Below are positions 31,713-42,471 of a DNA stretch of 64,000 nt, piece after piece. The notes under the pieces are model-generated. The model saw only the letters and a program-made list of their open reading frames with translations. It had not been told where the DNA came from and searched no databases. The DNA comes from Azorinus chamasolen (Eukaryota; Mollusca; Bivalvia; Cardiida; Solecurtidae): positions 52,394,253 through 52,458,252 of the forward strand of contig OY755237.1 in assembly GCA_963576725.1 (NCBI GenBank), in the 5' to 3' direction. Each line of letters starts with the position of its first letter. Within the stretch, counting starts at the first letter, position 1. The position numbers and the translations under genes were made by a program.

Positions 31713-31807
31713 TGTGTGCGGTGACCAACCATGCAGTGTTCTCTGATGATATGTTGGGTTTGCTGTAATGTGAATGAGCCATCATAGAGCTGTGAGTAAG
31801 GCAGCTG

Positions 31808-32005
31808 TCGAGGTCCAGATATATAAGATGCGTAAATTACAACATTTTCAAGAATAGCTCCTACATTAGTCCATCAAACCATGTGTTGTGACCACTCTCT
31901 AGCATTGTCTGGAAGAGATGATTCTAAAGAATGGTCACAACATAAGCTTTGGTGGAGATATGACAATATTAGTATTTGAATACGCACCTTCATCTATTGC
32001 TCCCA
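31808..32005. mobile_element. MITE-C
   Basis: GGTCCAGATATATAAGATGC end, arms TGTTGTGACCACTCTCTAGC and AAGAATGGTCACAACATAAG, right end CACCTTCATCTATTGCTCC. Confidence 0.85.
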
Positions 32006-32070
32006 CATGAGGAACTTTTCCTATTTATCCATTAGTTAGCAGAAAACATTATTCAAAGAACCATGCATGA

Positions 32071-32338
32071 AAACCCTTCACTCCACAAGATACGCCTTTA
32101 AACGCCATTGCAAACAGAGTAGACCTAGATCAGATGGCTCCTGTTGAAGCTGTCTAAGAACAGTCTGCTCTGTTTGGTTGGTAGGGAAATAATAAAGATA
32201 TGATTTTACAGTTTCTGCCATGGCCAAAGTTTTCTCTGTTCATATGCCATTACATTATACATGTATAAACATTCATCTAATTAATATTGATTCATGATGT
32301 CATTGTTTCTTACATGAATATTCATGGAGTAAAGGGAT
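32071..32338 (-). mobile_element. MITE-A
   Basis: AACCCTTCACTCCACAAGAT start, core GATGGCTCCTGTTGAAGCTG, CTGCCATGGCCAAAG, GAATATTCATGGAGTAAAGG end. Confidence 0.88.
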
Positions 32339-32560
32339 GATACAATCCAACACCATATATCCATGTCCATATTAAAGTGGAAAAGTATTCAACCATACAA
32401 ATTCCACAGACAACATTTAAACTGTTGACAATCTGATCATTTTCAAAAGAAAACGAAAATAACTACTTTGAGAAGTGAGTGAGTCCTTTTTTCATTTTTT
32501 TTTATTAAATTCCTCTGAATGCTAATTTTGAAAACAATGTTCATTGGAAAAAACAAACTT

Positions 32561-32782
32561 TTAACCCTTTATTCATGTAAGAAATAATGATATGATGAAT
32601 AATTACTGTCGATGTCTTTTTTATAATAACATTTGAACACAGGAAATTTAGAAAACTGTAGAATCAGATCTAAACAATCAGAGCAGACTCTGGTCAGAAC
32701 TGGCTCCTATGGGAACCATCTAATCTGGGTCTAATTTGTTTGCAAAGGTGTTAAAAGGTGTATATATGGAGTAAAGGGTTAA
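32561..32782 (+). mobile_element. MITE-A
   Basis: TTAACCCTTTATTCATGTAA, core ACTGGCTCCTATGGGAACCA, GGAGTAAAGGGTTAA. Confidence 0.88.
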
Positions 32783-33077
32783 AGAATTTGACAGATTCTG
32801 ATCAAGATACAAGATACAAAGAGCTCCAACTGGAACTTTCCGAACTAATATGACAATTTTCAAAATGCAGTCTGACATTCAAACAATTATGTGTGTCAAA
32901 CTTCAAAATGATCACCATCTGAATTGTTAACTTTTCATTAACTGTCCACATGAAGCAAACAGGGCAGACTTGGAACAAATCCCGGGCTTGTGAATATAGG
33001 CACATACCATATTATCTCTAACGAACACCCCAAGGGGCATAACATTTTTATCAAAGGATCTTCTTGTATTTAATGTA

Positions 33078-33180
33078 CACAGGTGGTTGCTTAATGCAGA
33101 ATGAAAACAATGAAGAAAGCTCCTGAGGGGCTTTCTGCATTGCTTTAAGTCTGCATTACGCTAACACCTGTATTTTGGAA
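33078..33180. mobile_element. MITE-D core
   Basis: GGTGGTTGCTTAATGCAGAA hairpin with AGCTCCTGAGGGGCT loop; the outer CAGTAAAACCTC ends were not found. Confidence 0.75.
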
Positions 33181-33237
33181 AAACAGTATTTCTTTATTTA
33201 AAGGTTATTATATAGGGTTTTAGTTGTTTTATTCATC

Positions 33238-33303
33238 GTCGTTAGCCTGGGTCTACCCTGTTGGCAATGTCAGTACATTCATTTCCCACATTGAAAGGGT
33301 TAA
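33238..33303. mobile_element. MITE-F right end
   Basis: CCTGGGTCTACCCTGTTGGC to CCCACATTGAAAGGGTTAA. Confidence 0.6.
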
Positions 33304-33379
33304 AGAGTCTCTATATCCCCAGCAGAGAAAGGATGAAGAGGTCTCAATCATCGACCAGCGATAGAGGTAACCAACAAAT

Positions 33380-33610
33380 GCCAGCCCACCACGCAATCAT
33401 GTGAAACACAAATTGGATGTCCATTCATACTGTTACTTAGTGCCAGTTCACCATGTGAAAAACTAAATTGGGTGTCCAGTCATACCGTTACTTATCTCCA
33501 GTTCACCATGTGAAACACAAATTCAGTGGCCATTTATACCATTACTTAGTGCCAGTTCACCATGTGTGAAAAAAACTAAATTGGGTGTCCGTTTCATACC
33601 ATATATTTTC
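33380..33610. repeat. Diverged tandem array, about 55-bp unit
   Basis: CCAGTTCACCATGTG occurs at 33443, 33498 and 33552, with an older unit before. Just upstream, plus-strand 33323-33368 looks like a short exon (acceptor CTCTATATCCCCAG, donor GTAACC) but is too small to trust. Confidence 0.8.
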
Positions 33611-33834
33611 ACATAGCCTTGTAGTTTCCCAGTATGATAAATTTATCTGACTCGGTATTCTAAAGCATTTACAAATAAAATAAAACAAAGAGGTCTAGAG
33701 ATAAATTGTGATTTGTGAAATACTGGTAAAATGATATAATATGTGTCTGAAAAACAGTTATAAACCTACTCTTCAGTATGTAATAGCTTATTATGTACAG
33801 ATCTAAGCAACCATTTACTGACTGTACCCAGAGG

Positions 33835-33965
33835 TCTTTAAACAAGAGGTTGGTGCTTAAAGTATGGCAAAAGTAATGCAGAAATCTCCTCTAGGAGCTT
33901 TCTGCACTACTTTTGTCCTGCATTAAGCTACCACCTGCCTTACAGACTTTTAAGTGGTTGCTTAA
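33835..33965. mobile_element. MITE-D
   Basis: Hairpin AAAGTAATGCAGAAATCTCC with TCTAGGAGCTTTCTGC and a CTTTTAAGTGGTTGCT right flank. Confidence 0.8.
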
Positions 33966-34402
33966 CCCTTGATGGAGAGGCATAGTTATTACGAGATGTA
34001 TTTCATGCTTGAAAGAGGAATTGTTTCCCTAATTACTAGATGTATTTTATGCTTACAAAGAATAACTATATTCATTATCATCAGATCCGAGATGTACATG
34101 TATTTGATGTTATAAATAAGAATGGCTTCCCTCCTTACCAGATAATGTTGGGTATTCTATAAGTATCTTAACTAATGGTCATTCTAGGACATTGGAATGC
34201 ATGAAAGTTTCATTTCAATGGAGAGAGAATGGATAGGTTTTACTTTATACCAATATTACTAGTATTTTAACAAAATGTAGTAATTTTCAACATGGATAAA
34301 CATCGGTTCAATATTTTATCAAAATATTCATTTCACTCTTTTTCAATGTAATTAATACAAATGCATGATAACAGAACATTCTAGAGTATATGTTATACTT
34401 AC
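33966..34402. other. Intron sequence, no repeat recognised
   Basis: AT-rich; CTAGATGTATTT-like phrases recur two or three times but do not form a clear array. Confidence 0.45.
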
Positions 34403-34464
34403 AGTCCTCCTCCAGGTCTATATCAAAAGGTAAGGTCCTTCTTGGTTTGACAGAGTTATGGCTC
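34403..34464 (-). CDS. Internal exon 4 of the minus-strand gene
   Basis: Acceptor TTTGTTTCAG and donor GTAAGTATAA are close to consensus. One base completes the codon begun in the exon at 35382, then 20 codons read SHNSVKPRRT and PFDIDLEED, then one base goes to the next exon. The stretch moves from basic to acidic. The phase is fixed by the three upstream exons, so the frame is not in doubt even though the protein is unrecognised. Confidence 0.75.
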
Positions 34465-34499
34465 CTGAAACAAAACATTACAACAAGTCCTATAACCCT

Positions 34500-34733
34500 T
34501 TAACCCATTACCTCATAGGCTATTTTTAGATATAACCTCTTTGAATGAATCTACCAAAAAGGAGCCATTATCTAGAGAAAATGAAGATTTTAGAATTTTG
34601 TAGTTTGAAACCATTGTGATAAATAGAGCATGAATTTGCTCCTATAGGAGCAAATGCTCTATTTATCACAATGGTTTCACAAAGTGACTTTTACGGAGTC
34701 GTCAAAAGTCTTCAATATGAGGGAATGGGTTAA
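34500..34733 (+). mobile_element. MITE-B
   Basis: TTAACCCATTACCTCATAGG; the hairpin has an insertion on one side (GAGCATGAATTTGCTCC); GAGGGAATGGGTTAA. Confidence 0.92.
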
Positions 34734-34849
34734 CCAATTCCTACTGAGGCCATCTGATATGGGTCTGCAACCGTTGTCATACATAATATTACAGTTTGTG
34801 GAAATATCCCTGCAGAATTGACATGAGAGAGTCCAATGCTAATGTTGGA

Positions 34850-34940
34850 AGGGCCCATAACTTCAAACTAGACTGACACAGTAGCAAATAGTGCAGACCC
34901 TCATCAAGCTTGTTGATTCAACACTCTAAATGTGGAAAAT
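34850..34940. mobile_element. MITE-G fragment
   Basis: AGCAAATAGTGCAGACCCTC opposite AAGCTTGTTGATTCAACAC. Confidence 0.45.
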
Positions 34941-34949
34941 GAATGTACT

Positions 34950-35160
34950 GGCACTGAAAAATAGAGCCGGCCCACATCAGAGGGCTTCTTTGGCAAACAG
35001 TGTAGACCCAGACCAGGGGTACAAAAGGTGCCCAATGATCAGGGTATGCAGTTTGTAATTCAAAATCCACATACAAAGTGTACCCTTCATTTCTGAATGG
35101 ACTCTACTGTTAACAATGATGGATCATTCCACTTTGAAAGTTCAGCATTCAAAAGATTGA
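34950..35160. mobile_element. MITE-F
   Basis: AACAGTGTAGACCCAGACCA core, GTACCCTTCATTTCTGAATG, GGATCATTCCACTTTGAAAG and GCATTCAAAAGATTGAA end. Confidence 0.7.
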
Positions 35161-35162
35161 AG

Positions 35163-35365
35163 TACAGTAAAAACCTCTCTATAACAGCCACTAAATTATA
35201 TCAAGTACTTTGTGTTAAAGGCAGGTTGAAAGCAAGGTGAAAGTTAAACAGAACGCTCCTATAGGATCATTTTGTTTTACTTTCACCTTGTGTTAAGCAG
35301 TCACCTGCCCTAAATACTAACTAATCAACACAATTTAGTGGCCGTTATAGAGAGGTTTTACTGTA
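35163..35365. mobile_element. MITE-D, full length
   Basis: A reference copy with long terminal inverted repeats: TACAGTAAAAACCTCTCTAT...AACAGCCACTAAATT on the left and AATTTAGTGGCCGTTATAGA...GGTTTTACTGTA on the right, TA at both ends. The hairpin differs from other D copies (AAGCAAGGTGAAAGTTAAAC). It sits 16 bp from exon 35382-35477. Confidence 0.92.
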
Positions 35366-35381
35366 TATTAAAAATACTTAC

Positions 35382-35477
35382 TGGGGTAATGTGAAGCCTC
35401 GACCATGGAATAAGTCTTTGGCATGTTCTGGCAAGATCAAGGACCGCAACTTCTGTATCTCTCTCTGAATATCAAAC
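35382..35477 (-). CDS. Internal exon 3 of the minus-strand gene
   Basis: Acceptor TTATTTCTTTGTAG, donor GTAAGTATTT. One base, 31 codons (FDIQREIQKLRSLILPEH then AKDLFHGRGFTLP) and two bases. Heptad-like spacing of I, L and charged residues in the first half suggests a short coiled coil. The phase matches both neighbours. A complete MITE-D begins 16 bp into the downstream intron. Confidence 0.8.
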
Positions 35478-35574
35478 CTACAAAGAAATAACTGAGTTAC
35501 ATTTTCTTTGCATGACATCAAGGAATAAATTATACATAATGTAACCTTGGAAACAAGTTTGGGTGGAGATGTGA

Positions 35575-35725
35575 TATATCAAAGTAATTCAGTAGGATCC
35601 AAACTCTTTGACACTCCAATTTTATTTTTGAAGAGAAATGAAGGATAAATGACTTTTAGAATTGTAACACTTAGATGACCATATTTGCAGACGATTATTA
35701 ATTAGCATGCATAGAATTAAAAAAT
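35575..35725. mobile_element. MITE-E, diverged
   Basis: GTAGGATCCAAACTCTTTGA, GCAGACGATTATTAATTAGC and GCATGCATAGAATTAA end. Confidence 0.55.
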
Positions 35726-35813
35726 CAAATACATGTACTGGGATAGGAAGAAACTTTCATTTTCTTCTCATAAAACAAGTCCCCGGTAAAAAAGTAATTC
35801 GCAAAGACAGCCT

Positions 35814-36063
35814 TTTAACCATTACCAAAGGACTTTTATGCATGAATTAATCATTTTGTGAATATTCATTAACTTAAATTTCATATGTTACAATTTTCAT
35901 GGAATTTTCTACTTTGACAAAAACTGAAGTATCAGATACATGTACATACAATTACAGGTACATAAGCAAACAGAGCAGATCCTGATCAGACAGCTCTTAC
36001 AGTAGCCACCTGAACTGGATCTGCAAAGTCATGGAAAAGCATTTGTATGAAGGAAAGGATTAA
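35814..36063 (+). mobile_element. MITE-A
   Basis: TTAACCATTACCAAAGGAC start, core CAGACAGCTCTTACAGTAGC, GGAAAGGATTAA end. Confidence 0.82.
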
Positions 36064-36157
36064 GTACAGTAAACTTTATATTGATATAATGATAATTATA
36101 TTGCCTGTAGCTACTTGCAGTACCTGCTTATTACTTATAAAATTCAATGCATTCCAC

Positions 36158-37888
36158 CGAGCTACAGATAACGGTTCGTACTCAAATACTAAAATCATCA
36201 TTGCTGAACAGAACAGAACAGATCTCCATCAAAATCTATATTGTGACCACTCTTTAGAAGCGTCTCAACAAGAGGGCCAGAATGGCCCTGAAGCGCTCAC
36301 CAGACAATCAGAGGAGAAGATTTTCAAAGTTTTCACTATATGTTTCTATAGAAAACTAGCCTGCCCTGGGGTGGGCTAATTTTGACCAAAGAGGCACAAT
36401 TTATATAACTTTTGTAGAGGACCTGAACATGATGCTATATGCCAAATATGAAAGCTGAGAACATTCCAGTTTCAGACGAGAAGATTTTCAAAGTTTTCAC
36501 TATATGTTTCTATTGAAAACTGACCACCCCTGGGGCGGAGCCAATTTTGACCCCAGGGCCATAATTTATAAAACTTTTGTAGAAGACCTGAACATGATGC
36601 TATGTGCAAAATATGAAAGCTGAGAACCTTCCAGTTTCAGAGAAGAAGATATTCAAAGATTTCACTATTTGTTTCTTGGAAACTGCCCACCCCTGGTGGG
36701 GGGGGGGGCAATTTTGACCCCGGGGCCATAATTTATATAACTTTTGTAGAGGACCTGAACATGATGCTCTGTGCCAAATATGAAAGCTGAGAACCTTCAA
36801 GTTTGTAGAGGTGAAGGATTTCAAAGTTTTCACTATTTGTTTCTACTGAAAACTGCCCACCCCTGGGGCAGGGCCAATTTTGACTCCAGGGCCATAATTT
36901 ATGTAAGTTTTGTAGAGGACCTGAACATGATGCTCTGTGCCAAATATGAAAGCTGAGATCCTTCCAGTTTCAGAGAAGAAGATTTTCAAAGATTTAACTA
37001 TTTGTTTCTATTGAAAACTGCCCACTCCAGGGGCGGGCCAATTTTGACCCCGGGGCCATAATTTATATAACTTTTGTAGAGGACCTGATCATGATGCTAT
37101 GTGCAAAATATAAAAGCTGAGAGCTTTCCAGTTTCAGAGAAGAAGATTTTCAAAGATTTCACTATTTGTTTCTATTGAAAACTGCCCACCCCTGGGGCGG
37201 GGCCAATTTTGACCCCGGGGCCATAATTTATAAAAAAATTGTTGAGGACCTGAACATGATGCTCTGTGCCAAATATGAAAGCTGAGAACATTCCAGTTTC
37301 AGAGAAGAAGATTTTCAAAGATTTCAATATTTGATTCAATTGAAAACTGCCCACCCCTGGGGCGGGGCCAATTTTGACCCCAGGGCCATAATTTATATAA
37401 CTTTTGTAGAGGACCTGAACATGATGCTATGTGCCAAATATGAAAGCTGAGAACCTTCTGATTTCAGAGGAGAAGATTTTCAAAGTTTTACTATAGTTGT
37501 TTCTATTGAAAACAAGGCACCCGTGGGGCGTGGCCAATTTTGACCCCAGGGGCATAATTTATATAGCTTTTGTAGAGGACTTAAAGATGATACTATGTGC
37601 CAAAGATGAAAGCTGAGAACCCTGTAGATTCAGAGGAGAAGATTTTTAAAGGTTGAAATTGTTGACGACTGAAGACGCACGACGGACGACAAACAACAGA
37701 CGACGGACGACGCACGCCGACGGACGACGGACATCAGGCAATCACAAAAGCTTACCCTGAGCACTTTGTGCTCTGGTGAGCTAAAAAGACGATTCTAAAG
37801 AGTGGTCACAACATAGGGTTTGGTGGAGAAATAAAGAAGTTATACTTGAAAATATTTTAATTTAAGCATCTTATCCGGAGCTCTGATT
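36158..37888. mobile_element. MITE-C split at its palindrome centre
   Basis: Left half 36158-36266 ends CTCTTTAGAAGCGTCTC; right half 37787-37888 starts AGACGATTCTAAAGAGTGG and runs to CTTATCCGGAGCTC. A 1.5 kb Helitron-like element separates them. Confidence 0.85.
36267..37786. mobile_element. Second Helitron-like tandem-repeat element
   Basis: AACAAGAGGGCCAGAATGGC start, about eight units of 155-168 bp marked by GAAAACTGCCCACCCC and GGGGCGGGGCCAATTTTGAC, GACGAC-rich tail at 37672-37735, and the same 3' hairpin GAGCACTTTGTGCTC before GGTGAGCTAA. Units are related to, but distinct from, those of the element at 24909. Confidence 0.75.
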
Positions 37889-37971
37889 CCACTGTGAATG
37901 TTATGATATCAGTTGTAAAGGTATTCAGGGTGTTATAATACTACTCTTGGGTATCCAACCATCATGCTTAA

Positions 37972-38467
37972 AGGGGATGTCCCTACATTTGACGCGTTTC
38001 ATAGACACTTAAAATATACAAAACTCATTTTGTTTATATGCTGAAAAGTAGTATATCACAAAAAGCCCCATCCATTTACCGTTTATAATGACAAAACATC
38101 CATGTGTTTGATATCGCCGATCCCGGTTTTACTCCCCGATGTTTCAGTTTTATTCGGGTTGAGTTTTAGTTTCATAACTGTTCGCCTTATTCGCGGATCT
38201 CCGACCACTTCCGAGAAAGCTATTGCGTAAACAATGGAGGGGTCGGGTGATCATCGGCAAAACGCGGAAAAATTTACGGAAAAGACCGATAATATTGTGT
38301 TGTAGAACAAAAATTATCAGTTATTGATGAAATCGGTTTATTTGTATCACATGGGCATTTTTCGAAATAAGTTCAAATTGGGAACCTTCATAATAATGAT
38401 AGAGCATAACAAATACCTAGTTTTAGGATATTATTGAAAATATGCGATCATTGTAGGGACCTCCTCT
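37972..38467. mobile_element. 496-bp TTAA-flanked MITE
   Basis: AGGGGATGTCCCTACA is mirrored by TGTAGGGACCTCCTCT and TTAA stands directly outside both ends. The interior is richer in GC and CpG than its surroundings (ATATCGCCGATCCCGG, TTCGCGGATCTCCGAC), which suggests a young or imported element. No coding frame. Confidence 0.85.
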
Positions 38468-38594
38468 TTAATAACACTTAATCATTTATCATCTTTATGC
38501 AGGTGCAAAATCTAAAACATTGCATGTGTGAAATATCTCAAGAGTGTGAAACTTTCAAGTCAATACATGGCGACACGCAGATTGTATGAAGTTT

Positions 38595-39369
38595 CCATGT
38601 TCAATATTCATGTAAGAAATAAAGGCATCATGAATATTTATAAGATGATTTTTATAATGGCATATGTACACATGATGTTTATACAGGATGTTTATAATGG
38701 CATATGTACACATGATGTTTATAATGGCATATGTACACATGATGTTTATACAGGATGTTTATAATGGCATATGTACACATGATGTTTATAATGGCATATG
38801 TACACATGATGTTTATAATGGCATATGTACACATGGTGTTTATACATGATGTTTATAATGGCATATGTACACATGATGTTTATACATGATGTTTATAATG
38901 GCATATGTACACATGATGTTTATACATGATGTTTATAATGGCATATGTACACATGGTGTTTATACATGATGTTTATAATGGCATATGTACACATGATGTT
39001 TATAATGGCATATGTACACATGATGTTTATAATGGCATATGTACACATGGTGTTTATACATGATGTTTATAATGGCATATGTACACATGATGTTTATAAT
39101 GGCATATGTACACAGGATGTTTATAATGGCATATGTACACATGGTGTTTATACATGATGTTTATAATGGCATATGTACACATGATGTTTATAATGGCATA
39201 TGTACACAGGATGTTTGGGTATTGGTAGAAATTGTAGAATCATGTTTATTATTATTTCAGGAGCAAACAAAGCAGACCCTGATCAGAAGGCTCCTATAGA
39301 AACCATTTGATCTGGGTCTACTCTGTTTGCAAGGGCATGAAATGGCATTTATATGAAGGAAAGGGTTAA
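38595..39369 (+). mobile_element. MITE-A enlarged by an internal array
   Basis: Left arm CAATATTCATGTAAGAAATA, then the array, then GTTTGGGTATTGGTAGAAAT, core CAGAAGGCTCCTATAGAAAC and GGAAAGGGTTAA. The array unit is a normal internal segment of MITE-A (ATAATGGCATATGTACAC). Confidence 0.9.
38648..39213. repeat. Satellite grown from MITE-A, 27- and 13-bp units
   Basis: 27-bp TTTATAATGGCATATGTACA-CATGATG units alternate irregularly with 13-bp TTTATACATGATG units. Accidental open frames run on both strands. Confidence 0.95.
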
Positions 39370-39375
39370 ATATGT

Positions 39376-39582
39376 TTAACCCTTTCCTCCACAGGCTATT
39401 TTTAGACCCAACCTCTTTGAATAAATCTACCCAAAAGGAGCATTAACTAGAGAAAAGGAAAAATTTAGAATTGTGTAGTTCTGAAACCATTGTGATAAAT
39501 AGAGCATTTGCTCCTTTCGATGGTTTCAAAAAGTGACTTTTACAGAGGCGTAGAAAGGTGTATTCATGGAGGAAAGGGTTAA
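39376..39582 (+). mobile_element. MITE-B, right hairpin arm lost
   Basis: TTAACCCTTTCCTCCACAGG; GAGCATTTGCTCC runs straight into TTTCGATGGTTTC; GGAGGAAAGGGTTAA. Confidence 0.9.
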
Positions 39583-39739
39583 GTGAGTGCTCTTGAGCAG
39601 TTTGTAGGAATATAATAGTAATAGCAATACTGCCTTTCCTCATATGTTTGTAAAGAGACTGGATTTCAGTGTAACCTATGCTCTCTGAATACTACCTTTC
39701 AATCCACTGTACAGCAGACCAAATAAAAGATATTTACTT

Positions 39740-39858
39740 CTGGGTGGTAGCTTAATGCAAAACAAAAGTTATGCAGAAAGCTCCTATAGGAGCTTTCTGA
39801 ATTACTTTTGAATTGCATTAAGCAACCACCTACTTTTTAAGACTTTTAAGGCGTTTAT
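39740..39858. mobile_element. MITE-D core
   Basis: GGTGGTAGCTTAATGCAAAA hairpin with AGCTCCTATAGGAGCT; outer ends absent. Confidence 0.8.
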
Positions 39859-39859
39859 A

Positions 39860-40088
39860 TTAACCCTTTCCTCCATAAATACGCCTTTCTACGCCTCTGT
39901 AAAAATCACCTATTGAAACCATTGTGATAAATAGAGCATTTGCTCCTATAGGAGCAAATGCTCTTTTTATCACAATGGTCTCAAACTACAAAATTCTAAA
40001 ATTTTCCTTTTCTCTAGTTAATGCTCCTTTTCGGTAGATTTATTCAAAGAGGTTGGATCTAAAAATAGCCAATGAGGGAATGGGTTAA
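39860..40088 (-). mobile_element. MITE-B, full length
   Basis: TTAACCCTTTCCTCC, 60-bp hairpin around GCTCCTATAGGAGC with one arm mismatch, GAGGGAATGGGTTAA. Confidence 0.92.
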
Positions 40089-40365
40089 TTATTTAATAGG
40101 TCATTTTAGAAAGGTTCAACTATATCCAAAATAGTACAGATGTTCAAAATGCAAACGTTTTACCTCCAGGAGGATGATCATATAAATAAAATTACTTCAT
40201 CTAAAATGTTACTTCCTTTTGATGCTAAAAATGCTGCAAATTTGAAAATCTAAAAATCATTTTTGCATATTTTACCCATTCTTCAGCATATGGAAATAGT
40301 ATAGCAACTTACTTTGAGTCACCTTACAGTTGAATGTATGCAATTTCACTGTAGATAGACAGTTA
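40089..40365. other. Intron sequence without recognised features
   Basis: A minus-strand stretch at about 40308-40352 has splice-like borders (TCTACAG, GTAAGT) and one open frame, but its phase does not fit the flanking exons, so I leave it out. Confidence 0.4.
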
Positions 40366-41316
40366 CAGTAAAACTCGGTTATAACGAATTCCAAGGGACT
40401 GAAGGATTTACTTCGCTATAAACATTATTCGCTATATTGATAGTACGAAGTTCGCTATAAATTATGACTTTGACACACGACTGTTCAATATTTATTAAAC
40501 CGTAATTCAGACATGTATGCGTAGCGATCAAACTCCCAAAATGCACATCATTCATCGTACAGCTTACTCTTTGTGGAAGAAATCGGTCATTTGCTTTCGA
40601 ACACACGTTGATGCTTGAAACTTGCCAAATAACTGTTTCATAAATGTCAGTGTTTAAAAAAATCAGGAGCATTTGGTCGTTGCTCCGATGTCCGATGCAA
40701 ATTGGGTATAGCGGACAAAGACTCCGCGTATGTGGGCAGAGGCAAATATTCCTTATAGATCTGTGTCGTCATCGGAGTCAGCGGTAGATTGTATTTTTAG
40801 CGGAAAATGCTAAAATAATATGCGAACGGGGAGGGAATAACAAAACCAAAATACTTCAAGTATTTATTTTGAAAATAAAAAACGAACATCATATCTTAAC
40901 AATGTTTAGCTATAACCCGTACTTTAAGTGCATATATATATGCCCCGCGGGTAGCGGTGTTTAATTATACCCTATCACCGTGAAGAATACATGCTTTACG
41001 GATCGCTTCACAGTTCGCCCCAACACCAGTGTGTGTTTTAACACCTATGTGACATGGTGTTAATCGTGCGAAATACACAGGTGCTTGAAGATAGTAGCAA
41101 GGTGAAAGTTCGCTTTAATGAAGGTATTTTAAAGTGTTTTGTGAATAATGGTACTGGAAAATCAGTTCGCCATAAGCGAAAATTCGCTCTAACCAACTTC
41201 GCACTAAACATTATAGTCTGTATAGAATTAATGAAGATATCGACCGGGGAACGAAATTTAGTTCGCTATAAGCGGGAATTCGCTTTATCAGAGTTCGTTA
41301 TAAATAAGTTTTACTG
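40366..41316. mobile_element. 951-bp non-autonomous pogo/Tigger-like element
   Basis: CAGTAAAACTCGGTTATAAC at the left and GTTATAAATAAGTTTTACTG at the right, TA outside both. CAGTAAAACTCGGTTATAACGAA-type ends are known from Tigger elements. Subterminal regions hold several copies of TTCGCTATAA in both directions. The middle (40680-41050) is GC-richer. No transposase; a 114-residue frame at 41054-41398 runs out of the element and is accidental. Confidence 0.82.
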
Positions 41317-41504
41317 TACAAGCCTTACCACTTTGTCTCCTTGTGTGACAATAAGCTTCAATCATGCTATGAAAAACACCATTTTGCTTATACATTAGTG
41401 CATTGTATCTGTCTGCTTTTGACCAGTACACAAAGTTTTAATGTAAAGAACTTAAATAAAAAACAGTACATTATATTTCTTAGGAGATGAAACATTTTTG
41501 TTAC

Positions 41505-41645
41505 CTTTCACTGAACTCAATTTTTTTGCCTCCCATCAAAAGGTCTAGCCTTGCTCTGTGAGGTAGCACTTCTCTTCTCCGTTTGATGCCCCTTAACCTT
41601 TCCATATACTCAAGCTCAGCTTGCAAACGTTCCCGCTGATTCATA
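41505..41645 (-). CDS. Internal exon 2 of the minus-strand gene
   Basis: Acceptor ATCTTTTCAG, donor GTAACA. One base completes a glycine codon, then 46 codons read MNQRERLQAELEYMERL, then the basic RGIKRRREVLPHRARL, then MGGKKIEFSE, then two bases. The first part is strongly helical and charged. The other two frames contain stops. The phase agrees with exon 45907-46050 before it and 35382-35477 after it. Confidence 0.82.
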
Positions 41646-42064
41646 CTGAAAAGATACAATGTATGAAAAGCTCAAAATAGCTTATACACAAGAAAATGTG
41701 TAACAGTAGGTGACAATGTCCCCAGAACAAAACACTGACATTGAAATGTGTTTTGTTGGCAGGCCTGTATATGGTATTGCTAAATGAGACTAAAAGATTG
41801 CACAGTGTGACCTGAATTTGAACAAAATTTACCTTAAACGAAAACCCACTACACAACAATGCAGATATAATGTAAAATACCCATTTTAACTTTTTGTGTT
41901 GAGGTTTTTTCTATCACTGAGGTCATAGATCAAGGTTACAGTGACCAATAAACAGTATGCAGCACTCTGCCATCCCTAGATGTACTCAAACACCAAATTT
42001 GGCATTTGTACTCAAGAAATATAGGAGATATGCTCCGGATAAGATCTGTCTGCAGCTGAGGTCA

Positions 42065-42079
42065 AGGTCACAATGACCT
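42065..42079. promoter_or_regulatory. Perfect AGGTCA-IR3 site (copy 1)
   Basis: AGGTCACAATGACCT matches the estrogen-response-type consensus AGGTCAnnnTGACCT at all twelve fixed positions. Binding is not shown. Confidence 0.45.
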
Positions 42080-42175
42080 GAAAACAGTATGTGACACTCA
42101 CACACATCAAAATTAACATTCCTATCTCAAGAAATGCTCCGGACAAGATTTTTCTATAGCTGAGGTCAGAGGTCA

Positions 42176-42190
42176 AGGTCAATCTGACCT
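42176..42190. promoter_or_regulatory. Perfect AGGTCA-IR3 site (copy 2)
   Basis: AGGTCAATCTGACCT; preceded by AGGTCAGAGGTCA, a direct repeat with one-base spacing. Confidence 0.45.
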
Positions 42191-42310
42191 GAAAATAGTA
42201 AATGACAATCTGCCATTCCACGATGTACTCATACACCATACTTGGCATTCCTACCTCTAGTAATATAGGAGATGTGCTCCAGACTAGGTTTCTCCATAGG
42301 TCAGAGGTCA

Positions 42311-42325
42311 AGGTCAAAGTGACCT
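42311..42325. promoter_or_regulatory. Perfect AGGTCA-IR3 site (copy 3)
   Basis: AGGTCAAAGTGACCT, preceded by AGGTCAGAGGTCA; TCAAGGTCA inside it is an extended half-site of the ERR/SF-1 type. Confidence 0.45.
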
Positions 42326-42456
42326 GAAAACGATATGAGACACTCTGCCATACAAAGATGTATTCAGTCACCAAATTTGGCTTTCGTACCTCAAAATATA
42401 TAGGAGATATGCTTCATATAAGCTTTTTCTATAGCTGAGGTCAGAGTTCAAGGTCA

Positions 42457-42471
42457 GGGTCACAGTGACCT
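42457..42471. promoter_or_regulatory. Near-perfect IR3 site (copy 4)
   Basis: GGGTCACAGTGACCT, one mismatch from the consensus, with an extra AGGTCA directly before it. Confidence 0.4.

Noticed and set aside
31508..31732. 74-residue frame with repeated VHDRHIVCVVYVL
   Set aside because: 39-bp tandem repeat read in frame.
40308..40352. Extra minus-strand exon between 41505 and 35477
   Set aside because: Its phase is incompatible, and the flanking exons already join correctly without it.
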